A DNA stretch of 64,000 nt from Imbricaverruca yamaguchii (lineage: Eukaryota > Arthropoda > Thecostraca > Neoverrucidae), in the NCBI GenBank assembly GCA_034440575.1, contig JAOTOL010001552.1, forward strand, positions 1,563,001 to 1,627,000. Reading direction: 5' to 3'. The notes below the pieces were generated by a model that searched no databases, was not told the origin of the DNA, and saw nothing but the letters and a program-made list of their open reading frames with translations. A program made the position numbers and the translations under genes. Below, piece after piece: positions 34,650 to 45,800 of the stretch (within the stretch, counting starts at the first letter, position 1; each line of letters starts with the position of its first letter).

Positions 34650-35600
34650 GTCACACTATCCCCCGCCACGCTAACCAGTCACGCCGACTCTAGTCACGCC
34701 AACCAGTCACGCCGACTCTAGTCACGCTAACCAGTCACGCCGCCTCTAGTCACGCCAACCAGTCACGCCGCCTCTAGTCACGCCAACCAGTCACGCCGCC
34801 TCTAGTCACGCTAACCAGTCACGCCGCCTCTAGTCACGCTAACCAGTCACGCCGCCTCTAGTCACGCCAACCAGTCACGCCGCCTCTAGCCACGCTAACC
34901 AGTCACGCCGCCTCTAGTCACGCTAATCAGTCACGCCGCCTCTAGTCACACCAACCAGTCACGCCGCCTCTAGCCACGCTAACCAGTCACGCCGCCTCTA
35001 GTCACGCCAACCAGTCACGCCTCCTCTAGTCACGCCAACCAGTCACGCCGCCTCTAGTCACGCCAACCAGTCACGCCGCCTCTAGTCACGCCGCCTCTAG
35101 CCACGCTAACCAGTCACGCCGCCTCTAGCCACGCTAACCAGTCACGCCGCCTCTAGTCACGCCAACCAGTCACGCCGCCTCTAGTCACGCTAACCAGTCA
35201 CGCCGCCTCTAGTCACGCTAACCAGTCACGCCGCCTCCGGCCAAGCAAACCAGTCACGCCGCCAACAAGTCACACCACCGCCTCCAGTCACGCCGCCTCT
35301 AATCACGCTAACCAGTCACGCCGCCTCTAGTCACGCCAACCAGTCACGCCGCCTCTAGTCACGCTAACCAGTCACGCCGCCTCTAGTCACGCCAACCAGT
35401 CACCCCTCCTCTAGTCACGCTAACCAGTCACGCCGCCTCCGGCCAAGCAAACCAGTCACGCCGCCAACAAGTCACACAGCCGCCTCCAGTCACGCCGCCT
35501 CTAGTCACGCTAACCAGTCACGCCGCCTCCGGCCAAGCGAACCAGTCACGGCGCCAACCAGTCACGCCGCCTTCAGTCACGCTAACCAGTCATGCCGTTT
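34650..35600. repeat. 28-bp minisatellite
   Basis: About 34 units of 28 bp are present, built on CTCTAGTCACGCTAACC and AGTCACGCCGC, with CACGCT or CACGCC as the main alternation. Several units contain a longer variant block (CCTCCGGCCAAGCAAACC, then CGCCAACAAGTCACAC) that recurs as a set, at 35235-35290, 35435-35480 and partly at 35525-35575. The array lies in the K2P last intron. Confidence 0.95.
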
Positions 35601-36080
35601 CCAGCCATGCTGCTAGTCGCAATGTGATCTGTCACACTGACTCTAGTCACAATGTGATCTGTCACGCTGACTCTAGTCACATTGTGATCTGTCATGCTGA
35701 CTCTAGTCACACTGTGATGTGTCATGCTGACTCTAGTCATACTGTGATGTGTCACTCTGACTCTAGTCACACTATGATCTGTCACGCTGACTCTAGTCAC
35801 ATTGTGATCGATCACGCTGACCATAGTCACATTGTGATCTGTCATGCTGACTCTAGTCACACTGTGATGTGTCATGCTGACTCTAGTCATACTGTGATGT
35901 GTCACTCTGACTCTAGTCACACTATGATCTGTCACGCTGACTCTAGTCACATTGTGATCGATCACGCTGACCATAGTCACATTGTGATCTGTCACGCTGA
36001 CCATAGTTGTACCGTTCCCTGTCACGCTAACCATAGTCACACTGCAACCTGTCGTTCTGACTTAAATCACGCCGTCTCTG
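35601..36080. repeat. 30-bp minisatellite with 150-bp higher-order repeat
   Basis: About 16 units of 30 bp abut the 28-bp array and share its CTCTAGTCAC phrase, followed by ATTGTGATCTGTCACGCTGA and variants. Five consecutive units (35671-35820) are repeated as a block at 35821-35970 with only two or three base changes. The last units decay toward 36110. Confidence 0.94.
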
Positions 36081-39000
36081 GTCATACTAACTCTCACCAC
36101 GCCATCTCTGGTCATGTGACTCTGGTCACACCCGCTCTGGTATATGTAGTTGAGCTGCTGACCATGCACATACACGAGGCGGCACTTAGCGCGAGCCGCC
36201 ACGAGGCTGTCCAGGTCGTGTCCTGTCCGGAAAATCGGAGCTGGCGACAGGTCGAGCGGGTCGCCGGTCGGGGCGGCGCGTGGCCGGTCTGCGAGTGATT
36301 GGACTGTGCGGTGTACTCGGCGGTTGTGCCAACACGTCCGGAAACGGTGGCCACATAAGGCGGCCAGTACAACTCTCGGCTGGTGTGGGACGTGCCAGGA
36401 AGCGCTATCGGGATGGACACAGAACGGCATAGTCACAAGATCGACCACTACCTAGTGACACGGGTAGATGGATTTTGAGCAACACTGTTGGCGGTAGCAC
36501 CGTCTGTTCTCACCACTGACGGTGATAGTTGGCTATGAATCCTGAGTGACGAGGGTAGCGGATCGTGAAGTCACGTGGTAAATTGCAGGTGAAGTCGCAC
36601 CATATAGACACACAGGCTACGCTTCAACATCACTGCTTCAAATGATGATGGCATGAAATGATCCCTTTGATTGCACATGACAGCAGGGATGTTATGTGGT
36701 TCGGATGTTTTGGGGTAAGATAATTGTCCATTAGAATAATTAAAATAAAAATTAAATAAAGAATTATAACTATTGAAAAAAACACTTACACTAAGGCGGA
36801 TTATCTTAGAGTAGCATTAACTGCAAGATTTCACTCTTTCTGATGAAAGATTGTTTGCGCTGGAACGCTGTTGCTAAAGGATTTTCCTGGGGATCCCTAT
36901 GCCACCGACAGGCAAACTGCAACCAGTTCGTCTGCTGATGATGATGCCTCTACTGCTTTCATCAACTGTTGCCAATCATTGCTGCCTGCTAGGAGATTAT
37001 TAGACGCAAATCTGGCAACACAACGAGGCCGATGAAGTGAAAACAGTGTCAAATAGAATTAGAATAGAATAATGTGAAAGTCACTTTCCCACTAATGCGG
37101 AAAAACGCGTGTGCTATGCATCTGGTGAGAGGGAAGTATCTCGAAGTGACAAATGGGAGAGGGACAGGGATTATGCCGAAGGACCACCACATCGTTCAAA
37201 TTTCGAGTGGCTGCAGCCTCGATACGAGAATATATTGTAATGGAATGTAACGCTGCCGAGGGTGATTCCATCACCATTCGACCGTCAAGCTTTCGGCAGC
37301 AACGTAAATCGGTTACATTAATCCTGGCCACTATCTGTTCTGGTTAGTCGGCAATGCATGGGTGCTCAGCACCGTACACCGGGGAAACAAATTCGATGCC
37401 GTCGGCACCACTCAGCGAGTGTGTAGGTCTGCTCGACGCTGTAGATAACACCCGTAGAGTGTACGGACCTGCTCGACGCCGTCGATATCACTGCCGGTCT
37501 GCTCGATGCTGACGGCGGCACTGCGGGAGTGTGCCGGTCTGATCGAGTTAGCCCGGTGAAATCAGGTTGGGAGGTTTCTGATCTCCGTAGAGTACACACA
37601 CATGCCAAGATTCCTGCAATCGAAGTATTCACGAGAAACTATGCAACACAATTATGCACATTAGAATGACTTGTGCCCCTGGCATGTAAGGTTTCCGATG
37701 TCCATATATTCCAATAGCTCATTAGATTAGCACACTCGTGAGTTCGCTCGCAAACGGAACGCGTTCAGTCGCTCTTCTTATTTCTGTGACGTAGATTTGA
37801 CGCGTCGCAACCGAAAAACTTGCGTGAATTGACATTCCTTTCGATACCTGCAATGGTCCAGAGGTATGTTGTGATGGAGTATGTTCCAGATCAATCCGGA
37901 TTGCGATATAATGGCAGGAAAAATCAGCTAGTGGGGAGTAATTCTTCTTGATCGACGTATTATGTTAAAACAGCCTGTGGTATTTGGTATTCGAAAGACT
38001 GCATTCAAATAAATTGAACAAAACCGCCTTGGGGAAGTCGCACCCACCCATGACCCCTTGAAAAGCTATCTTACGATATATGTTTAATTAGCTGCTTCAC
38101 GAAGTTTGCAATGGCTGGATTCTACCGGCGAAATTACGACAACTGAGAAGGCTTTCTGCTGCATATACGATGAATAACTTCGTGCTGTATAATCTTTTCC
38201 TTTCATCCTGATCGGCAGGCTGGAAATTGACATTCTTGGTCCAGACGTGATCTCCAAGGGATACATTCGTACTGCCGTAAATCAAGGCAATTTGACATGC
38301 TGCGGAAAATGTCAAAGCCAATTTCATACATACTTAATTAGTTAATATATGTTCTAAAATGTTGAATACTTTCGTTCACCGGATTTGCGCACCTCGATGT
38401 CGCCAATAGCCCAGGGGACCGAATTGGCAGCTGAAGTTCATGTTGCCTGGCGCTATGGATTGTAAGTGGACTCTTCATATGAGGGAATTGGTACCGAAGA
38501 TACCTCGATCATCAGGGAGGAAGATAACACAATTCTTTCTCGGCTTATGGTATCACAGTCGGTGTGGAATTAGGCAGCAGCTAAACATAAGATGCATGAA
38601 CCAGATAAAATGTAGCTACCTGGGCGGGGAAGGGGAGGGGGGGGGGCGTAGGATTCCTCGCTGACACGTAAATGGCATGGCATGGTAATGGTATGGTACA
38701 TACATACACATATGTATGTACATATTAAGCCTACATTCATATACATATTTTGCATTTGTATGGATGTCCATCACACCGCACTTCCGAGCTGCAAAATTAT
38801 TGCGTGCCAGCATTGCATGTAAACCAGGCTCTTCAATTTTCTCTAGTGCAGCCAAGACTCCTATTTTCTTCCGTGCAGCGTGTGATCATTGCAATATCCA
38901 GTGCAACATGAATTGTTTTAAGCAATCAAAACACTCTTCATAACCGGCCGTTATTACCGTCTGTCGATGTCACCCAGTCAGTTTCTGACTCTTTAAGATG

Positions 39001-39146
39001 TGCGCTATGTCTTGATTTCCAATCATAGCGGCCATACTGTTGGTGGTGTAAAAAGAAACACTGTTAAGCCCTTAAGTATAAAAAATGTCCATAGGCGCCA
39101 TGCACTCATGCTTGCACTGATGAGACCAAGCTTTTGACCGTGTATC
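36081..39146. other. Intronic stretch with little structure
   Basis: Within the K2P last intron, 37420-37550 has three loose units starting GGTCTGCTCGA or GGACCTGCTCGA, with CACTGC. A G-run (38635-38646) and small AT tracts are also present. No exon is supported. Confidence 0.45.
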
Positions 39147-39400
39147 TGTCCTGCCACATCACTGTCACGTCACGGTTGGCCGTGAAGTCGTCCAACACAT
39201 CCCTGTCACGTCACAGTTGGACGTGAAGTCGTCCTGCCACATCCCTGTCACGTCACGGTTGGCCGTAAAGTCGTCCTGCCACATTCCTGTCACGTCACAG
39301 TTGGCCGTAAAGTCGTCCTGCCACATTCCTGTCACGTCACAGTTGGCCGTAAAGTCGTCCTACCACATCTTCCGTCACGTCACAGTTGGCCGTGAAGTCG
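39147..39400. repeat. 42-bp minisatellite
   Basis: About six units of 42 bp are present, each with GTCCTGCCACATYCC, TGTCACGTCACAGTTGG and CCGTRAAGTC. The array lies about 0.9 kb before the K2P C-terminal exon. It is unrelated in sequence to the 42-bp array at 3475-4745. Confidence 0.92.
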
Positions 39401-40338
39401 TCACGCGCGCATCGGTCGACTCGCTCGTCCCGGAGGTGCTCCGAGTCGAACCAACCTGAGATCAGACTTGACATGATTAACCAGAAGGATCTGGAGGAAT
39501 GCGAGGAGCGTGCCCATCGCACTTCCGACCATGGTCGCTGAATGTGGCTGGGTGGTGTATGTCTGTCGCCCGGGCGTAGCCATGGACGACGCGCTGTTGC
39601 ACGACTTTCTGTGTTACCAGTGAGCCAGGGCACTGGTGACATTTGCATGCAGAATGGAAAACGGCTTGGTTTCTACGATTTTTAAAGACCATCCAGAAGA
39701 GCATTTATCCCGCACAATTAATTACAAATTGGTGACACGGAAAGCATCAATTTCACGCTCATATTTCAGTTGCGTGATTCAGAAAGCACTTCCCTTGAAA
39801 GATTCATTTATGTGACGGCAGGAAAAATACCTCGTGCAACTTTCTCTTTCATCGCCATAATAAGACAATCTAAAGCCAAGTACCAGAGCCAAAGCTTCGT
39901 TTTTACAACCATTTCACAACCACTTCACGCTCTTGTAAAACCTTAATTCGCTTCTGGAGTATGCTGAGCCGCGGGACATGATGCTGGTTTAAACCACATT
40001 ATTTGGGTTAAGTTGGCTCAATTAAATATCATATGGTGGCGATAACGATTTGAAGAGACACGCATTACATCTCATCTTCCAGCTGACTTTGCTTTGCTGC
40101 TACATTTGCTGGAGAGAACAATGCAATTGTGTAATTCGGCCAACATGCGTCTCCTAGTCTTCCGAGCCGGTCTGAGCATTTGAGCATTTGATGGCGTCTC
40201 TCTATCCTCAGGATCTCACTAAATTGACGGACCTTGACCATGCATGTATAACCAGACGACGTCTCTCTGTCCTTCAGAGTCTGTCTGACATCACGATCTT
40301 GACCTTGCTTCGCCTGACGACGCTTCTCTTCGCTCCAG

Positions 40339-40557
40339 AGTCTGTCAGGGCCGCTGACAGACCACCTGCGGAAGCTGGGCGAGCACGGACACGGCGTCAC
40401 CATGGACGTCGACCTGCTGCGCGAGATCAAGGAGCTGCGCAAGACGATGGCGCAGGCAAAGATGAAGCACAACTTCGTCTGGGACGACGCCGAACTCGAC
40501 GCGCTCAACCCGCAGCCGCCCGTTCTGCAGATCGTCATATACGAGAGCAACGTGTGA
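40339..40557 (+). CDS. K2P potassium channel, C-terminal exon
   Basis: This phase-0 terminal exon starts after TCGCTCCAG, gives 72 residues and ends at TGA 40555-40557. It begins SLSGPLTDHLRKLGEHGHG. It then has a charged, probably helical or coiled segment (DLLREIKELRKTMAQAKMKH), an acidic LDALNPQPP region, and ends LQIVIYESNV. The total of the three exons plus the split base is 723 bp, exactly 241 codons with stop. The last three residues S-N-V fit a class I PDZ ligand. GC-rich third positions match the two upstream exons. Linking this exon to the gene rests on matching phase, strand, composition and the plausible RLQ-SLSGP join; a transcript would prove it. Confidence 0.82.
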   Translation, partial: SLSGPLTDHLRKLGEHGHGVTMDVDLLREIKELRKTMAQAKMKHNFVWDDAELDALNPQPPVLQIVIYESNV

Positions 40558-40571
40558 CAGGCAGCGGCGGT

Positions 40572-41490
40572 GTGACGGGCGGCGGGCTGTGTCCTGCACC
40601 TGTCCTGTGGCCGGTCAGGGATGGCGCACTGCGTCCTGACACCTGTCCTGTGGTCGGTCAGGGATGGCGCACTGCGTCCTGACACCTGTCCTGTGGTCGG
40701 TCAGGGATGGCGGACTGTGTACTGACACCTGTCCTGTGGTCGGTCAGGGATGGCGGACTGTATACTGACACCTGTCCTGTGGCCGGTCAGGGATGGCGGA
40801 CTGTGTCCTGACACCTGTCCTGTGGCCGGTCAGGGATGGCGCACTGCGTCCTGACACCTGTCCTGTGGTCGGTCAGGGGTGGCGGACTGTGTCCTGCACC
40901 TGTCCTGTGGCCGGTTAAGGGGTGGCGGACTGTGTACTGACACCTGTCCTGTGGCCGGTCAGGGGTGGCGGACTGTGTACTGACACCTGTCCTGTGGCCG
41001 GTCAGGGGTGGCGGACTGTGTACTGACACCTGTCCTGTGGCCGGTCAGGGGTGGCGGACTGTGTACTGACACCTGTCCTGTGGCCGGTCAGGGGTGGCGG
41101 ACTGTGTACTGCACCTGTCCTGTGGTCGGTCAGGCGTGGCGGACTTACTGACCCTGTCCTGTGGCCGGTCAGGGGTGGCGGACTGTGTACTGACACCTGT
41201 CCTGTGGCCGGTCAGGGGTGGCGGACAACCTGGTGGTGTGGCGGACTGGTACTGACACCTGTCCTGTGGCCGGTCAGGGGGGCGGACTGTGTACTGACAC
41301 CTGTCCTGTGGCCGGTCAGGGGTGGCGGACTGTGTCCTGCACCTGTCCTGTGGTCGGGGTGGCGGACTGTGTCCTGACACCTGCCCTGTGGCCGGTCAGG
41401 CGTGGCGGACTGTGTACTGACACCTGTCCTGTGGTCGGTCAGGGGGTGGCAGACTGTATCCTAACACCTGTCCTGTGGCCAGTCATCCAG
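40572..41490. repeat. 43-bp minisatellite in the K2P 3' region
   Basis: About 21 units of 43 bp are present, built on CACCTGTCCTGTGGCCGGTC and AGGGGTGGCGGACTG, with CC or TC before GGTC as the main variant. It starts about 15 bases after the K2P stop codon, so it is expected to be transcribed as 3' UTR unless a cryptic poly(A) site precedes it. Frames across it are not genes. Confidence 0.93.
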
Positions 41491-42081
41491 CCCGGTGTGA
41501 CTGTAGACCACTGCGCCACAGAGCGCCGTTAGACCGGTCGGTGCTAAGGATGGTCGCTGCTCGACTGAAGGACAGCTGGGTAGTTTTTTATTAGACCTCT
41601 TGCACTTCACCCGGCCGCACGTTCCGTGAAACGTTTGCTAGACACATGGCTGTCGATGGTGAGCCTGCTGAACGCCTGCCGCTTCTGATGTCGTGGGCCA
41701 TGCGATGAGCTGTAGTCTGGCATGGTGGATGCGTCTCCGAGTGGATGTATCTCTGAGTGGAGGTGTCTCCGAGTGGATGCGTCTCCGAGTGGATGTGTCG
41801 TCACAGTCGCGTGCCGAGATGCAGCGCGCTGTCTTGCCATCATCGGACGGTGTGCGCAGCACTTCGGCACCTCAGCACACGACCGGGTCTGACCGGCACA
41901 CTGACTGTCGCTTAGTGAGTCCTAAGCCCGTCCACACCGACCTCCAAGGCAAGGTTAGGCGTCAAGCGTTACGTGATTCGAGGATAGCGAGCTGTCTGAC
42001 GAGGGGTTCTCGGAAGGTTTGCATCATCACTGTGCGCCCGAGTGTGGGTGGGCATGCCTTGGGCGGACATCGCTGCCCCAG
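41491..42081. other. K2P 3' flank with 16-bp repeat
   Basis: This contains four tandem 16-bp units (GGATGCGTCTCCGAGT, about 41727-41795). No AATAAA is visible here; the first one after the K2P stop that I see is at 42604-42609. A 132-codon frame at 41693-42091 partly overlaps the 16-bp repeat and lacks a known motif. Confidence 0.5.
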
Positions 42082-42144
42082 CTCACTGTGATTGACCCAT
42101 TCGTGACGGAGATGCCGAAGAAGAAGGGCAAGGAGAAGGAGTGA
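42082..42144 (+). CDS. Possible terminal coding exon, unrecognised
   Basis: After an acceptor-like CATCGCTGCCCCAG, 21 codons run to TGA with mostly G or C in third position, ending PFVTEMPKKKGKEKE. The lysine/glutamate-rich tail and codon bias look like real coding DNA, unlike the surroundings. If the acceptor is real and read in phase 0, it matches the phase of the K2P helix 4 donor, so an alternative K2P C terminus is conceivable. It may equally be the end of another gene or chance. I do not recognise the family. Confidence 0.25.
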   Translation, partial: LTVIDPFVTEMPKKKGKEKE

Positions 42145-43480
42145 ACACGAGGGATGCCGTTGTTAGAAGTGCTTTCACGAACCAGTTGCACTGTACGCCT
42201 CCGATTTGAATACACCGTTTCACATCTGATGGCGAGGCACTATTCTACCATCACAGAGCCGGTTCTGGGATTCGTTCTGCTTGCTACCACAGGTGTTGCT
42301 TTGTGAGAGAACACAATTATTGGGGAGGAGAAATTGCTCCATAAACATTTTTTAATGGATCACCCACTGTTTTCATTGTCTGCTTTTTAGTGCCAGTATT
42401 GTGCCTTTGCTAGTTTTTAGGCAACGACTATGCTCAATCGCTGTTTTATCACATTAGTGAAGAGCTATTCTGAAACCAATTTTGTGTTAGTAATAATGAA
42501 GGGCGATAATAAGAATAATGAAGAATGAAGTTACCGTTTTACAATGCAATGAAGTACGCATCTGCAAACATATAACTAGAAATACCAACTGTGGCCCTTG
42601 CGCAATAAAACATCGGAGGATGTATGGCTATCGGAGGGCTATAATGAACATGGTTGGGGAAGTGACCCGCATGCCCCATGCTTAACTTGGCGTTCCCAAA
42701 GCAGCACACACGCTTGAATTGCCTAAGCTGAATCAATTCTCTCGGGGAGCGGGCTTAAACACAATAAGCCAACATTGCCCTGTCTCGTCAGAGACAAAGC
42801 CTTAAGATAAGCCAGAGGAGGAGCCAGTGGTAGATAGTTGGATGATTCCTGATGAAAACGCAGTGCTTAGCCAAGGGTTGATCCGACCTCCTGAAGCACA
42901 ACTTTACAGGAAGTTCTTTTCTATACAGCTGCACAGCTCTCACCGCCATCGATACAAATCCATTCATGTATTCCATCGAGGTCGGCCTCCATTAGTCTTG
43001 CTCCAGGGCTCATAATTAATTCGCTCCGTATATCATTACTCAGCCGGTGGGCCAAGCAAACAGAGCTGAGATTGTCCAACACCAGCCTGGATTGCCTCTG
43101 ATCTAACCGGCGATAATCGCGTACGTTCCGAAAACTCACGGAAGCGCGGCATACTTAGGGGTGTGATGAGTCGTGGCGTGGATTGTGATTGATTGCGGTC
43201 AGTATCTGTACCACCCACAGCGTACCGCTTGGTCTTAAAAGCTAGTTTTGCACTGATACCACTTCCACGCATGGAAGACTAGACAGCCAGCATATTTTGT
43301 AGCACATACAAGTTACGCCAAGCAGCTAAGGAAAACTAGCGTGCCAGCTCACTCCACCATGGAACGTTTGTATTCAAGCGGTCACCTTGAGGCTCATGCA
43401 CAGTGCGTAATTAACAGGTCCGCATGCTTCATCAGATCTTGCTTGCGTATTTATTTTAGCGCATTCAATACTTATTTTGC
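42145..43480. other. Unassigned stretch
   Basis: This is about 1.3 kb of mixed DNA containing one AATAAA (42604-42609). No supported gene, RNA or repeat is present. Confidence 0.4.
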
Positions 43481-43709
43481 TGTTCACGCATTCGACCATT
43501 TTGAAAGTGGAAGATAATAGACTGCATATACCGACTGTATATTCCAGGCTGGTGTCAAAGAGGCTCTTGCGTTTTTGAGTGCCGTTTGTTTGAAGGAGAA
43601 AATTGCACACACGAACAGCATACAGGAGGCGCCTCTGCAGACCTGAAATATACAGTCTGCATATACAGTCTGCTACCTTCCACTTTCAAAATGGTCGAAT
43701 GCGTGAACA
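43481..43709. repeat. Foldback element with 68-bp arms
   Basis: Arm 43481-43548 and arm 43642-43709 are inverted copies that align without gaps and match at 61 of 68 positions; the outer 33 positions are identical. The loop is 93 bases. The arms start TGTTCACGCATTCGACC and contain an ACTGTATAT phrase in duplicate. Six of seven mismatches are transitions, five of which give G-U pairs in a minus-strand transcript. Candidate explanations are a short inverted-repeat transposon or a hairpin RNA gene. Confidence 0.85.
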
Positions 43710-45482
43710 ATTAAGTGCAAAATATTGCATGAGCTAGAAGTTCAAATCGCATCCAAATCACACCGAGTTGTCAAGTCATACTGAAGTCAAGTCTTCTGAT
43801 TCCAGGCACTAGGCATCGTCGACATTATTGTAAATTTTCCGGTTATTGGAAATCTTTGTATACACATTGCATCTATGTACGTGCCGATATATTCAATTAT
43901 AATTGGATAGATCGATGCTCGAATTTGCCTTCAGCGTCACCAATTTATCTTTAAGGTCATGCCGCAGCAAAAGCAAAAATGCCAAGTTTGACATGCAGTC
44001 GAAAGGCTGCAGTAGCTATTGCCTTTCCAGTTTAACTGGCTGCTATGCACATGCGAAGAAGTAAAATGAATATCAGGACACCTTTATGAGCTATACGGCA
44101 GTTAATACCATCATTAGGGCGAAGTAGGGTGATGGGAAAATGAAGTTACACCTGCGTTGTTTTCCCCTTCCAGGGCTATGTGCACCCGCTTAGTTCATCG
44201 AGCAGCTTTTTGAAATAGCAGATGGGGATGTCTGGGATGCGTCTCGCCCAGGATGCGTCTCCTGTTCCAGGAACAGGAAGTGACAAAAAGCAGTGAGGCG
44301 TTTTCCTACAGGCCCGTTCCGATACAAACCGCTACATGTTTCCTGAAATGTTCTGTTTTGGGTAGTCCTCGGTATCTCCGAAAATGATGACAACGAACTC
44401 ACTTCGGTCCTCTTGTCATAATTTGAGAAAAGTTTGCATTGTTTAAACATGCCATCTTGCGAGCTATTCTACCGAAACCACCCTCCTTTCCAACGCTGAA
44501 CATATTTTGTCAGCTGGTCCTTCAAAGGAAATTCGCCTCCCATGTCTCTGTGATTTGTCCAGATGTGAGTCATACTCACCACACCAGTCGGCCTCTCAGT
44601 TCCCAAGCACACATGGGGTATCACAAATGAGAAGCATGCAAATTTGTACACGCTTTTATCTTTATAATCGGAATCAGTACAGCATAGAAAGACGACTCCT
44701 GCGGACCACATACAGTCGTCAGATGTCCAGCCGTGGGTCTTTTGGAGATCTGCTTCTATAATCCTCTTTTCATGATTACGTTGTAGCCACTCCTGGTTTC
44801 TTGCACTCGGACTTCACGATATTCGAATCTATTCGCATCTTCCAAATCCGAATCCGAATCGTCAGCATAAGTTCCCAGCTACATGGCTCGAGGTCGGCTG
44901 CGTGCTAAAAAGGTGGCCAGCCGTTTGACAGCACGTGTTTAACTCGTGCGCTGATGAGCACCGCCGGCTGTCGCCGCGGCTGGCCGGCTGAAGTCTCCTG
45001 ACCGTCCGGGGTACTTCCGACCGTTTGATCCATAATCGGCCGGCGTAACCACAGGCGGCCGTCGCCTCGACATGCCTCTATGCTCTGTCGATGTTGTCGC
45101 GTGCGTGTCACCGCTCCGACGGCGCGCGGCCGCCGCTGACACGCACCGCCTGGCTGCGGAGGTGGGGGGGGGGGGGCATCAGCGGCGCCGAGATGAGGCT
45201 AATACCTGCCGGCGGATAACCAGGCGGTCCCAATCGGATCAATCCCCATGTGGACACGAGCTCCGCCTTAATTAATGGCCGACCAGTCGGCTCTGCGGCG
45301 CGCCAGTAAGTGGAGAGCACAGGACAACATAATGGGAGAGCAGAGCCGTGCATAGTGCACCTAATTCGCGGCGTACTTCTAATTAGGCGGAAGAGATTTC
45401 CAAAGATGGTTCGCTATAAGACGCGATCCATACCGAAGGCTCCGCCCAAGATAGTCGGCGCTGCTGTGCAGTAATCGCGGAC
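43710..45482. other. Unassigned stretch
   Basis: About 1.8 kb contains a 14-base G run near 45165 and GC-rich sequence from 44900 to 45340. No gene is assigned. Confidence 0.4.
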
Positions 45483-45800
45483 AAGCTGGTGCTGCCGTGC
45501 AGCATGCTCCCGGCAGGCTGGTGCTGCCGTGCAGCATGCTCCGGGCAGGCTGGTGCTGCCGTGCAGCATGCTCCCGGCAGGCTGGTGCTGCCGTGCAGCA
45601 TGCTCCGGGCAGGCTGGTGCTGCCGTGCAGCATGCTCCCGGCAGGCTGGTGCTGCCGTGCAGCATGTTCCCGGCAGGCTGGTGCTGCCGTGCAGCATGCT
45701 CCCGGCAGGCTGGTGCTGCCGTGCAGCATGCTCCGGGCAGGCTGGTGCTGCCGTGCAGCATGCTCCCGGCAGGCTGGTGCTGCCGTGCAGCAAGACCCGG
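45483..45800. repeat. 32-bp minisatellite
   Basis: About ten near-identical units of 32 bp are present, built on GCAGGCTGGTGCTGCCGTGC and AGCATGCTCC; units alternate between CCGGCAG and CGGGCAG. Both strands lack stops in all three phases, which yields several overlapping repetitive frames that are not genes. Confidence 0.95.

Larger units (their letters stand above)
33057..40338 (+). other. K2P last intron, 7.3 kb, rich in repeats
   Basis: This is a phase-0 GT-AG intron between the helix 4 exon and the C-terminal exon. It contains a TA microsatellite (33583-33631), a CTAT tract (33918-33960), a 15-bp inverted repeat (34204-34275), two fused minisatellites (34650-36080), a loose repeat (37420-37550) and a 42-bp minisatellite (39147-39400). 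I see no additional K2P coding exon inside it. GC-rich frames near 34400-34690 have no family motif. Confidence 0.8.

Noticed and set aside
34343..34693. 116-codon GC-rich frame in the K2P intron
   Set aside because: Basic and low in hydrophobic patterning, with a second overlapping frame of equal quality. It ends in the 28-bp array and has no recognised motif.
40188..40682. Plus-strand 164-codon frame over the K2P C-terminal exon
   Set aside because: It reads the exon in the wrong phase and runs into the 43-bp minisatellite. The channel frame is the one joined in phase 0 at 40339.
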